From: Pseudozobellia sp. WGM2
Lineage (GTDB): Bacteria > Bacteroidota > Bacteroidia > Flavobacteriales > Flavobacteriaceae
Length of the DNA stretch: 64,000 bases
Assembly: GCF_017810075.1 (NCBI RefSeq)
Contig: NZ_JADNYK010000012.1
Location: 1-64,000, forward strand
Direction: 5' to 3'
Shown here: piece by piece, positions 9,152 through 16,210 of the stretch
Layout of the letters: every line of letters begins with the position of its first letter
Numbering within the stretch: the stretch's first letter is position 1
The notes under the pieces: generated by a model
Seen by the model: the letters and a program-made list of their open reading frames with translations, nothing else
What the model was told of the DNA's origin: nothing
Database searches by the model: none
Program-made: the position numbers and the translations under genes

Positions 9152-9880
9152 GGCTTCAATTATTTCTTGCGCCCTCTCTTTTTGGTAATCGAATTGATTA
9201 ACAAGAATTTCTAGCCACCGCAAGGCTTGTTCCTTATTTTTAGTTTTTAACGAAATCATTGCAAGATACCAATGTGCTTCAGCTTTCAGTTTTGATTCGC
9301 TCTCAGCCGCCTTCTGAAGAAAATCTTGGGCTTTGGAATATTGCTCCAAATTCAGATAAGACATTCCAATGTAGAAGTCTAAATAATCGCTTCTATCTGC
9401 CGAAGGTATTTTTTCGAAACCGGCCAAAGCATCCTTATAATTTCCTAACTCATATTGCGAAAAAGCACTTCTTTCAATGGTCTCAACAGATTCCCCTCTA
9501 GATATTTCGAAGACTGTATTGGGGTACGCTCTAAAGTTCTCTTCGAACAAATCGTTATAATTGGGTCCGGATAAATTGTTGTACCCTAACCAACTTAAAC
9601 CGACCAATAAGGCAATTGAGGCTGCTATTGCCCATTTTCTATAGTTTGTGTGGGGTAGAGTACGAACCGGAGCTTCCGATGAAATTTCCTTTTCGAACCT
9701 GGCCAATTTTTCTTTGAGAACATCCTTTTCCGTATTACGAATGACCTGTTTAAGGTCTTTTTCAAAATCGAATTGTTGTTTGAAACTTACATCCGTTTTC
9801 AGAAGTTCTTCAAAGAGTATTTTCTGCTCAACGGTTAGTTGACCTGAAAAGTAATTGTATAATAATAGTTCCTTATCCAT
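9143..9880 (-). CDS. Anti-sigma-like membrane protein with periplasmic TPRs
   Basis: A 245-residue protein from the ATG at 9880, two bases after the sigma factor stop (TAA-TC-ATG), so translation is probably coupled. Residues 1-80 are a helical, charged, probably cytoplasmic domain (LLLYNYFSGQLTVEQKILFEELL resembles the start of Bacteroidota anti-sigma proteins). One transmembrane helix spans about 83-101 (KWAIAASIALLVGLSWLGY). The rest (about 115-245) is TPR-like, with motifs such as ALAGFEKIP and SKAQDFLQKAAE, and is predicted periplasmic. A longer frame to 9928 would overlap the sigma gene and is rejected. The anti-sigma role is inferred from topology and gene order; no zinc-finger motif is visible. 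Confidence 0.75.
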   Translation of the reverse strand: MDKELLLYNYFSGQLTVEQKILFEELLKTDVSFKQQFDFEKDLKQVIRNTEKDVLKEKLARFEKEISSEAPVRTLPHTNYRKWAIAASIALLVGLSWLGYNNLSGPNYNDLFEENFRAYPNTVFEISRGESVETIERSAFSQYELGNYKDALAGFEKIPSADRSDYLDFYIGMSYLNLEQYSKAQDFLQKAAESESKLKAEAHWYLAMISLKTKNKEQALRWLEILVNQFDYQKERAQEIIEALN

Positions 9881-9882
9881 GA

Positions 9883-10452
9883 TTAGTAGGTGTTTTCTTG
9901 GATTCGTTCTTTTAAATTCTTCATGCAACGCGATTTTGCGGCCTTGACTACATTTTCGCTATTATAATTTCCGGCTTTCATAATTTCTTGTATTGTAAAG
10001 CCTCGATAGTAAAAAAGGGTCAGTAATTCTTGACACTTACCACCCAAAGTCTTAAAATGTTCTTTCAGCAACTTTTGTTCTTGGGTTAAATTAGAGCCAT
10101 CAAGTTCAAATGCACTAATTTGTTCATCAGATTCACTTACTCTAGAAAGGTCATAGCTACCGGAAATCGATTTTTTATTCTTTCTCATTCTATCAAAAAT
10201 TAAATACTTACCTATAGAGAACAGATAAGTTGAAATGCTGCTGGTCAAATTTTCTAGCTTTCCGGTCATAACATTTTCGTAAAAAACGATATAAGCATCT
10301 TGATAGACATCTACATTTTCTTCTTCTGAAAGATGATAGCGCTTGGCAAAGTTCAAGAACTTTGCACGATTGTCTTCATAAACCTTTCGAAGAACCCTAT
10401 CGGAGCCTTTGCGTAAATCATCAAGCGATATTTCAGCTAATTCATTTTCCAT
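9883..10452 (-). CDS. ECF-type sigma-70 family RNA polymerase sigma factor
   Basis: A 189-residue protein with region 2 at about 20-95 (DVYQDAYIVFYENV; then STYLFSIGKYLIFDRMRKNK, typical region 2.3-2.4) and region 4 at about 125-185 (LTLFYYRGFTIQEIM..NSENVVKAAKSRCMKNL, a helix-turn-helix for -35 binding). Length and two-domain form fit extracytoplasmic-function sigma factors. It is the first gene of a two-gene minus-strand operon with the anti-sigma-like gene and faces the TPR-CHAT gene. Its regulon cannot be read from this window. Confidence 0.88.
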   Translation of the reverse strand: MENELAEISLDDLRKGSDRVLRKVYEDNRAKFLNFAKRYHLSEEENVDVYQDAYIVFYENVMTGKLENLTSSISTYLFSIGKYLIFDRMRKNKKSISGSYDLSRVSESDEQISAFELDGSNLTQEQKLLKEHFKTLGGKCQELLTLFYYRGFTIQEIMKAGNYNSENVVKAAKSRCMKNLKERIQENTY

Positions 10453-10617
10453 TTAATGTGAATCTAATGAGAAGGTTAACAGCGGTGGCATCTAATTTAA
10501 CATTTTTTGTTTGCCCACCCTGAAAACGAGCTAATAATTTCAGAAAGGATATAGTAGCAATTAAAAAATAAAAAGTAGCAGTCATGTTAACCTCTTTCTA
10601 AGTTTTCATATTAAATA
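10453..10617. other. Promoter-bearing gap upstream of the sigma gene
   Basis: This gap separates the minus-strand sigma gene from the plus-strand genes to the right and must hold the sigma operon promoter. No perfect TAnnTTTG element is visible for the minus strand. Together with the sequence to 10926 it makes a 474-base stretch whose only candidate gene is the small frame at 10618-10737. Confidence 0.4.
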
Positions 10618-10737
10618 ATGAACCGAAAAATGAAAATTATGAACACTTACGAAAAACTAGAATTGTTAAAGTGGATATTCATAACAGCCTTCGTCATTAC
10701 CCTATTCTTACTCATGACTATACTGTTTCAATATTAA
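10618..10737 (+). CDS. Possible small membrane protein (39 aa)
   Basis: A short open frame with three in-frame ATGs (10618, 10630 and 10639) encodes 35-39 residues: a charged N-terminus (NTYEKLELLKW) followed by one hydrophobic helix (IFITAFVITLFLLMTILF) and stop. The clean charged-then-transmembrane pattern is what real small membrane proteins look like. It sits alone between the sigma operon and a lipoprotein gene. I do not recognise it; it may be spurious. Confidence 0.35.
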   Translation: MNRKMKIMNTYEKLELLKWIFITAFVITLFLLMTILFQY

Positions 10738-10926
10738 AAAAATCCAACTGAAACAATTAAAAGTATCCGAACCAGTATGGAAAATTCAATTGCAATTTAA
10801 AAGCTGGTTTTACCTCACTAAATGAGCATACCCCAAAAATCACAACCTCTTTTAAAAAGAAATTATACGAGGTCGTTAACCTTTATTTCTGGTTTCATTA
10901 AAAGCCGTAAACAAATTCTACATATT

Positions 10927-11613
10927 ATGAAAACTACATTAAAATTTTTAACCTGCATTTTTCTAGGTATTGGCCTTTTGGCCATTGGATGTTCAAAAGA
11001 TGGTGACCCAGGGTCAGACGGACTGCAAGGGGAACAAGGAATACAAGGAGAACCTGGGCAAGATGGTGAAGATGGAGTTGATGGTAAAGACGGTAATGCC
11101 AATGTAGTAGCCTCCGATTGGTTCCAACCCACTGAATCAGATTTTACGAGTAGTAGTGATAGCCATAAGACCTTACCCCTACCACTAAGTAATTACAACG
11201 TAAATGAAGATGTACTACTGGTTTATTATTATGATCAATATGAAAATAATTCATCTTATTCCCATGTTTACCTCATTCCCTACTATCGCTATCATGTTGA
11301 CGGACAAACAATAGACAAGTCCATCACTATTGATATAAGACCTACATTTTCTAAGGTATATGTGAACATAAATAGTTATGATCGCAATTTAAGTCCACGA
11401 GAGTATCTCTGGGAACCAGATGCTTTAAACCCAGAAAATAAAGGAGTCCGTTTTCGATATGTAATTATTCCATCCAATACAGCAACTGGTAAAAATGCAG
11501 GTTCACCATCAATTAAAAACTCTTTTGAATACACTAAAAAAGAACTTTCAAATAATGGAATCGATATAAATGATTACTACGCTGTTTGTGATTATTATGG
11601 TATAGCATATTAA
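10927..11613 (+). CDS. Lipoprotein with short collagen-like segment
   Basis: A 228-residue protein from the ATG at 10927. A longer frame from 10822 would place 35 residues in front of the signal sequence and is rejected. Lipoprotein signal with Cys22 (LLAIGC-SKDG). Directly after it come about ten Gly-X-Y triplets (residues about 26-56; GSDGLQGEQGIQGEPG...), a collagen-like triple-helix motif of the kind seen in many Bacteroidota surface lipoproteins. The remaining 170 residues are Tyr/Asn/Ser-rich and beta-like, with no family I recognise. Probably a surface or outer-membrane lipoprotein that trimerises through the collagen-like part (inference). Confidence 0.75.
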   Translation: MKTTLKFLTCIFLGIGLLAIGCSKDGDPGSDGLQGEQGIQGEPGQDGEDGVDGKDGNANVVASDWFQPTESDFTSSSDSHKTLPLPLSNYNVNEDVLLVYYYDQYENNSSYSHVYLIPYYRYHVDGQTIDKSITIDIRPTFSKVYVNINSYDRNLSPREYLWEPDALNPENKGVRFRYVIIPSNTATGKNAGSPSIKNSFEYTKKELSNNGIDINDYYAVCDYYGIAY

Positions 11614-11757
11614 GCAGATAAAACATAAATGTTGATCCTGGTTTGAGGTTTATATCCACTTTTATCTTTCCGTGCAAATTCTATCCAAGAGAAACGTTTT
11701 TATAAAACGTTGTAAAGAAAGCTATGAGTAATATTCTTTAACACTAAACAAAAACTA

Positions 11758-12123
11758 ATGAAAACAATTAAAATAACACTTACAATAGTCACCCTTGGTT
11801 TAACTACATTTTGCCAAGCGCAGCAAACTCAAGACAAATCAAAAACAGATACCACTAAACAAATGAACCTTCTAGACGAGCAGACAAAGGTCTTAGGTGA
11901 AGTTTTTAATCTGATGGGAGCGGGAGCGGATAACCCGGTAGGCGATGCGACCAACTATCTTGAATTGATAGAAAACATGGATATGTCAGATGAAATGAAG
12001 CAGTCCCTTACTGAACAATACGAAATAATTGATTTAGGCAATGACCCCACGAAGAAAGAAGAACTTAAGACAAAGTTCAGTAAGATGTTAGGCGATGCTA
12101 AATCAGAAGATTCTAAAAACTGA
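11758..12123 (+). CDS. Small secreted protein, unknown function
   Basis: A 121-residue protein with a Sec signal peptide (1-21, ends CQAQ) and a hydrophilic, Asp/Lys-rich helical mature part (DEQTKVLGEVFNLMGAGADN...). No known domain is recognised. It lies between two lipoprotein genes in the same direction and is followed by a weak terminator. Confidence 0.6.
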   Translation: MKTIKITLTIVTLGLTTFCQAQQTQDKSKTDTTKQMNLLDEQTKVLGEVFNLMGAGADNPVGDATNYLELIENMDMSDEMKQSLTEQYEIIDLGNDPTKKEELKTKFSKMLGDAKSEDSKN

Positions 12124-12216
12124 TCGTAAAACATAAGTAAAGATCCGAATCTGTTAGCGAGCCTCTTTAAAGAAACGTCAAAAGCCAGCTTTTTTTTACT
12201 CCCAAAAGACGCAAAA

Positions 12217-12240
12217 CCTCGGCTCAAACTGAGTTTTTTT
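12217..12240 (+). terminator. Weak rho-independent terminator
   Basis: Stem CTCGG (12218-12222) / CTGAG (12229-12233) with one G-T pair and a 6-nt loop, then seven T. Its CCTCGGCTCA core is the same as in the stronger terminator at 13633-13662. Confidence 0.5.
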
Positions 12241-12312
12241 ACACCCTAATGTTAACCTTTACTTTCGGCTACCATTAAAGTGAAACTAAACGTATCACCC
12301 TAAAAAAATATT

Positions 12313-13623
12313 ATGAAAACACCAACAACATTCTACCTCGTTCTACTGTTAGGTATGTTTCTACTAAACGCCGCTTGTTCCAAAGACGATGGGCCAGAAG
12401 CTCCACCCCCGGCTGCGGAAGAACAACCCAAAGAGGAGGAAAAACCTAGCGAAGAAGAAGAACCTGCCAACCGCGCACCCGAGCCATTTAATTTGATCGG
12501 GGTAACGGCCGGTGCCGTTGGTGTAGACGTATACCCTACTTTTAGTTGGCAGACAGCTACAGACCCAGATGGTGATGCAATCACCTACGACCTGTATTTG
12601 GGCAAAGAAGAGGACCCTACTGAACTATACACGGCAGACCTTACTAGTACCTCTTTTGAAGTAACAGAGCGCCTGCATACCTATCAAACCTATTACTGGA
12701 AAGTGGTGGCCAAGGATCCCGAAAATGCCACGGCAAACAGCACGGTTAACGAATTTAGCGTAAGGGGGCTAAAATTTGACAACACCCCAGTAACCGCTGC
12801 TGCTGCTTTCTCGGGAAGGTCTAATCATACCACCGCTGTTTTTGACAACAAGATGTGGGTCATTGGTGGTTATGACGATACAAATAAAAATGACGTTTGG
12901 TATAGCGCAGATGGTCTTACCTGGACCGAGGCTACCAATGCGGCCCCTTTTTCCGAAAGAATTAGACACACCACCGCTGTTTTTGATAACAAATTATGGG
13001 TCATTGGAGGTTATGACGTAACCTTTAAAAACGACATTTGGTACAGCAACGATGGCATTACCTGGACCGAAGCTACGGCAGATGCCCCTTTCTCGCGAAG
13101 ATATGGGCACACCACCGCTGTTTTTGACAACAAGCTGTGGGTCATTGGGGGATATGATGGAACCTATAAAAACGACGTTTGGTACAGTAACGATGGGCTT
13201 ACCTGGACCGAGGCTACCAGTGCGCCCCCCTTTTCGGGAAGATCTGGGCACACCACCGCTGTTTTTGACAACAAATTATGGGTCATTGGGGGATATGATG
13301 GAACCTATAAAAACGACGTTTGGTACAGTAACGATGGGCTTACCTGGACCGAGGCTACCAGTGCTGCCCCTTTCTCGGGAAGACGCGGGCATACCACCGC
13401 TGTTTTTGACAACAAATTATGGGTCATTGGAGGAAATGATAGAACACGCAAAAATGACGTTTGGTACAGCGCCGATGGGTTTACCTGGACCGAGGCTACT
13501 AGTACGGCCCCTTTTTCGGGAAGATCATCGCACACCACCGCTGTTTTTGACAACAAATTATGGGTCATTGGAGGCTATTCAAGTGAAGATGGCTACATGA
13601 ACGATGCATGGGCTTTTGATTAA
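12313..13623 (+). CDS. Lipoprotein with six near-identical Kelch-like repeats
   Basis: A 436-residue protein. Lipoprotein signal with Cys22 (LLNAAC-SKDD); an acidic Pro/Glu linker (about 26-55); a fibronectin type III-like domain (about 58-155; PTFSWQTATDPDGDAITYDLYLG, YYWKVVAKD). Then six tandem units of 47 residues carry HTTAVFDNKLWVIGGY..NDVWYS.DGLTWTEAT, a Kelch/galactose-oxidase-type propeller motif. Six blades would close one propeller. Expected to sit on the cell surface or outer membrane; ligand unknown. No partner gene is evident; a bidirectional terminator separates it from lipB. Confidence 0.82.
   Translation: MKTPTTFYLVLLLGMFLLNAACSKDDGPEAPPPAAEEQPKEEEKPSEEEEPANRAPEPFNLIGVTAGAVGVDVYPTFSWQTATDPDGDAITYDLYLGKEEDPTELYTADLTSTSFEVTERLHTYQTYYWKVVAKDPENATANSTVNEFSVRGLKFDNTPVTAAAAFSGRSNHTTAVFDNKMWVIGGYDDTNKNDVWYSADGLTWTEATNAAPFSERIRHTTAVFDNKLWVIGGYDVTFKNDIWYSNDGITWTEATADAPFSRRYGHTTAVFDNKLWVIGGYDGTYKNDVWYSNDGLTWTEATSAPPFSGRSGHTTAVFDNKLWVIGGYDGTYKNDVWYSNDGLTWTEATSAAPFSGRRGHTTAVFDNKLWVIGGNDRTRKNDVWYSADGFTWTEATSTAPFSGRSSHTTAVFDNKLWVIGGYSSEDGYMNDAWAFD
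12802..13620 (+). repeat. Six tandem 141-bp in-frame repeats
   Basis: The Phe codon of the (A/P)FS.R motif occurs at 12808, 12949, 13090, 13231, 13372 and 13513, a constant 141-bp period (47 codons). Units 3-6 are almost identical in DNA: long shared runs such as ACCACCGCTGTTTTTGACAA and synonymous positions are conserved as well. The last unit is slightly diverged at its end. Confidence 0.95.
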
Positions 13624-13632
13624 GATTAAAGG

Positions 13633-13662
13633 AAAAAACCTCGGCTCACACCGAGGTTTTTT
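13633..13662. terminator. Bidirectional terminator
   Basis: A perfect hairpin CCTCGG/CCGAGG (loop CTCACA) flanked by six A on the left and six T on the right, so it works in both directions. It ends the Kelch lipoprotein gene and the convergent lipB gene. Confidence 0.85.
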
Positions 13663-14362
13663 CTTTTATCAACTCTGCCTCAAAGAGACTTTCAAAATGT
13701 TTCAGCAACTTTTCTTTTACTTCGTTCAGGTCTACTTCTTGTTTTCCTAATTCAACATTCAAAGAAGTAACGGCCTTGTCCTTTATGCCACAGGGAATCA
13801 TTAAATCAAAATACCCTAAATCTGCATTTACGTTTAAAGCAAACCCGTGCATGGTTACCCAGCGGCTGGCACGTACGCCCATAGCGCAGATTTTTCTAGC
13901 GAACGGGGTGCCCACATCCAACCAAACCCCTGTTTCACCTTCTGAGCGTTCTGCTTTTAATCCATATTCAGCCAATGTGAGAATGACCATTTCTTCCAAA
14001 AAACGGAGGTATTTATGAATATCGGTAAAGAAATTATCCAAATCTAAAATAGGGTAGCCTACTATTTGCCCTGGTCCGTGATAGGTAATATCTCCTCCCC
14101 TGTTGATTTTATAAAACTTTGCGTTTTTTGCAGCTAGTTCTTCTTCGCTAATCAAAAGATTAGCATAATCACCACTCTTACCCAGTGTATAAACATGAGG
14201 GTGCTCAACGAACAAAAAATGGTTAGGCGTGGGTTTATTGGCTTGCCCTCTACGGTTCTTTATTTTTAAATCTACCGTGTTCTTAAAAAGATCCTCTTGG
14301 TAGTCCCAAGTTTCCTTATAATCCTTTAATCCCAAATCCTGTAAAAAGACCTTTTTGTTCAT
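13646..14362 (-). CDS. lipB: Octanoyltransferase LipB
   Basis: Transfers octanoyl from acyl carrier protein to the lipoyl domains of 2-oxoacid dehydrogenases and the glycine cleavage H protein, the first step of endogenous lipoate synthesis. 238 residues. The LipB signature is clear: VYTLGKSGDYANLL, RGGDITYHGPGQIVGYPILDL, KICAMGVRASRWVTMHGFALNVN and IPCGIKDKAVTS with the catalytic Cys at about 191; the partner Lys is in AMGVRA's preceding ARK. A TATCTTTG element (14367-14374) lies only a few bases before the ATG on the minus strand, hinting at a very short leader. Its neighbour upstream on the same strand is a lipoprotein gene 27 bp away. Confidence 0.95.
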   Translation of the reverse strand: MNKKVFLQDLGLKDYKETWDYQEDLFKNTVDLKIKNRRGQANKPTPNHFLFVEHPHVYTLGKSGDYANLLISEEELAAKNAKFYKINRGGDITYHGPGQIVGYPILDLDNFFTDIHKYLRFLEEMVILTLAEYGLKAERSEGETGVWLDVGTPFARKICAMGVRASRWVTMHGFALNVNADLGYFDLMIPCGIKDKAVTSLNVELGKQEVDLNEVKEKLLKHFESLFEAELIKEKTSV

Positions 14363-14389
14363 GATACAAAGATATGAAAAGGTAGTGGC

Positions 14390-15127
14390 CTAATTTTCCA
14401 ATTCTACCTCGATCAATATAGACTCTGGGTCTTTGAGCATTTCCAAAAAATTAACCTTGTAAATCATGGTTTTTCCGTCCATCGAAAATGTGGCTTCCTC
14501 CAAGTTGGTAGATTTTATCTGTTTTGGAAAATGATATTTAAAGGTATAGGTAGAACCGGATAAGAACATTTCGGCACTTGATAGGCTATCTATACTTTGC
14601 TTGAACGAGTCTTGGTCGACAATGGCTGTGGAGCGTTTAAATTTTTTCTTTTTAAAACTATAGCTAACCTCTGTAGCTTCGTTGGCTGAATTCTTGGGCA
14701 TGGGCTTCCCTCCAGCCACAGGACCGATACTACTTGCACTTTGAAAAGCGTTAAAAGCATCGTTAATTTCGGAAACGTCCTTAAAATTGGTGAACATATC
14801 AAAATTCATGATTCCTTCTTCGGTATTGACCAACATATGAAGGCTAAAGGGCTCTAACTTTTTTAGTTGGGCCTGCTGTGCAGGAGACAATTGAGCTATA
14901 CTATCCTTTTTGTCCCGAAGCAAATCTTTAAAAACCAAAGTAGAATCTTTAACTTCTTCCAGTTTGGTAGAATCTGTTGAAGGTAACATTTGGAGCATTT
15001 CTCCCCCATCAAAACCAATGTTCATCTTACCTGTTCCATCTTCGTTAAAATGTATTTCTTCGGTGAAGTTACACGCCGTAAAAAAGGCTATAGTAATAAC
15101 TACAGCCATCAATTTTAGTAAGTTCAT
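14390..15127 (-). CDS. Lipoprotein of unknown function
   Basis: A 245-residue protein from the ATG at 15127, with a lipoprotein signal (Cys19 in AFFTAC-NFTEE). The mature start EEIHFNEDGTGKMNIGFDGG resembles the beginning of LppM-like/DUF-type Bacteroidota lipoproteins ('...hINEDGSG...'). The rest is a charged helical middle and a beta-rich end. A longer frame to 15232 overlaps the Pmp3 gene in another phase and lacks a signal at its start, so it is rejected. It lies 11 bp after the Pmp3 gene, probably in one transcript with it and perhaps with lipB. Confidence 0.7.
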   Translation of the reverse strand: MNLLKLMAVVITIAFFTACNFTEEIHFNEDGTGKMNIGFDGGEMLQMLPSTDSTKLEEVKDSTLVFKDLLRDKKDSIAQLSPAQQAQLKKLEPFSLHMLVNTEEGIMNFDMFTNFKDVSEINDAFNAFQSASSIGPVAGGKPMPKNSANEATEVSYSFKKKKFKRSTAIVDQDSFKQSIDSLSSAEMFLSGSTYTFKYHFPKQIKSTNLEEATFSMDGKTMIYKVNFLEMLKDPESILIEVELEN

Positions 15128-15138
15128 TAAATTTAGTT

Positions 15139-15294
15139 CTAATTGGGGTTGTTCAAAATTACCAATGCGGCTATAACACCGGGCACCCAGCCACAAAAGG
15201 TCAAAAGTAGAACAATAAGAAAAGACCCGCAACCTTTTCCGATAACGGACAAAGGCGGAAATAAAATAGCCAATAAAACTCTAAAAAAACTCAT
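15139..15294 (-). CDS. YqaE/Pmp3 family small membrane protein
   Basis: A 51-residue protein read from the minus strand: two hydrophobic helices around the family signature. It has FFRVLLAILFPPLSVIGKGC, then FLIVLLLTFCGWVPGVIAAL and ends in ALVILNNPN. The pattern (LAI.FPP..V...GCG..F..N.LLT..GWVPG.IHA) is the Pmp3/YqaE proteolipid, an inner-membrane protein linked to salt and membrane-potential stress in yeast and plants. It overlaps nothing on its own strand and precedes the lipoprotein gene by 11 bp. Confidence 0.9.
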   Translation of the reverse strand: MSFFRVLLAILFPPLSVIGKGCGSFLIVLLLTFCGWVPGVIAALVILNNPN

Positions 15295-15424
15295 AATGAA
15301 TCGATTGATTTGATTGATGAACCCACCACTAAAAGGTTGGGCTATTCATAAGACGCGAATTTACCTATTTTGTTACATGGTAACCTTAATAAAACCATGA
15401 CCTGAAATTTTCGTAAATAGTATT

Positions 15425-16171
15425 ATGAAGAACCTAAGCCACACCATCTATATTATCATCTGTTTAGCACTTGTATCATTCACTAGTTGCAGTAAAAGAA
15501 CAATCGCACCACAAGAATCTTACGAAAAAGAAGTTCCGCAGTCCAAAACCTTAGAAAGTATCGATGGCACAGTAAAATACTTGGCATTGGGCGATAGTTA
15601 TACCATTGGGGCAAGTGTACCGCCCGATTCTAATTTTCCATCGCAATTAAGTACTGTATTAAAAAATCAATTGGATGCGGAGGTGCGGACTGAAATTATT
15701 GCGACTTCAGGTTGGCGAACCGACAATCTTTTAGATGCACTTGACTATACCGACACCACACCACCCTATGATTTGGTTACTCTATTAATCGGGGTGAACA
15801 ATCAATATCAAGGCGAACGGTTTTCTAAGTATAAAAAAGAATTTAGTGAACTCTTTGAACGCTCACTTAATTTAGCAAATGAAAATACGGAAAGGCTGGT
15901 TATTATTTCCATACCTGATTGGGGCTATACCCCATTTGGTCAGGCTTGGGATGTGCAAAAAATTTCGAAAGAAATAGATGAATATAACGCGTATGCCCAA
16001 CAATTAGCCGATAAACATGGCGTTAAATTTATTAATATTACCGATATTACCAGACGCGGTTTAGAAGACGAAGATTTGGTTGCTTCCGACAATTTGCACC
16101 CATCTGCCAAGGCCTATAAATTATTCGTTGAACGCATGGGCCCAATAATCATTTCTCAATTGAAAAATTAG
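15425..16171 (+). CDS. SGNH/GDSL hydrolase lipoprotein
   Basis: A 248-residue protein with a lipoprotein signal (Cys22, VSFTSC-SKRT). SGNH blocks are visible: ALGDSYTIGAS (block I, nucleophile Ser near residue 58), a Gly/Ser region ATSGWRTDN (block II), LLIGVNNQYQG (block III, Asn) and SDNLHPSAKAY (block V, Asp and His). Probably an envelope esterase or lipase acting on acylated sugars or lipids; the substrate is not deducible. It precedes lysS by 39 bp but lysS has its own promoter. Confidence 0.85.
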   Translation: MKNLSHTIYIIICLALVSFTSCSKRTIAPQESYEKEVPQSKTLESIDGTVKYLALGDSYTIGASVPPDSNFPSQLSTVLKNQLDAEVRTEIIATSGWRTDNLLDALDYTDTTPPYDLVTLLIGVNNQYQGERFSKYKKEFSELFERSLNLANENTERLVIISIPDWGYTPFGQAWDVQKISKEIDEYNAYAQQLADKHGVKFINITDITRRGLEDEDLVASDNLHPSAKAYKLFVERMGPIIISQLKN

Positions 16172-16190
16172 TGTATTGTACCTATATTTG
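16160..16190 (+). promoter_or_regulatory. Promoter of lysS
   Basis: TTG (16160-16162) and TATATTTG (16183-16190) with a 20-nt spacer, 20 bp before the lysS ATG. It overlaps the stop region of the preceding gene. Confidence 0.65.
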
Positions 16191-16210
16191 CAGGCTCAAT
16201 TCAGAAGCAT

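Noticed and set aside
9881-9928. Longer N-terminus for the anti-sigma-like protein
   Set aside because: It would overlap the sigma gene; an ATG 2 bp after the sigma stop gives a normal N-terminus.
13052-13600. 182-residue open frame in another phase of the Kelch repeats
   Set aside because: It is a shadow made by the periodic repeat DNA; only the lipoprotein frame has a signal peptide and the propeller motif.
12802-13620. CRISPR array
   Set aside because: The repeats are in-frame coding units with no spacers; no cas gene is present.
15128-15232. Extended start of the lipoprotein gene
   Set aside because: This region codes for the Pmp3 protein in another phase; the lipoprotein signal starts at 15127.
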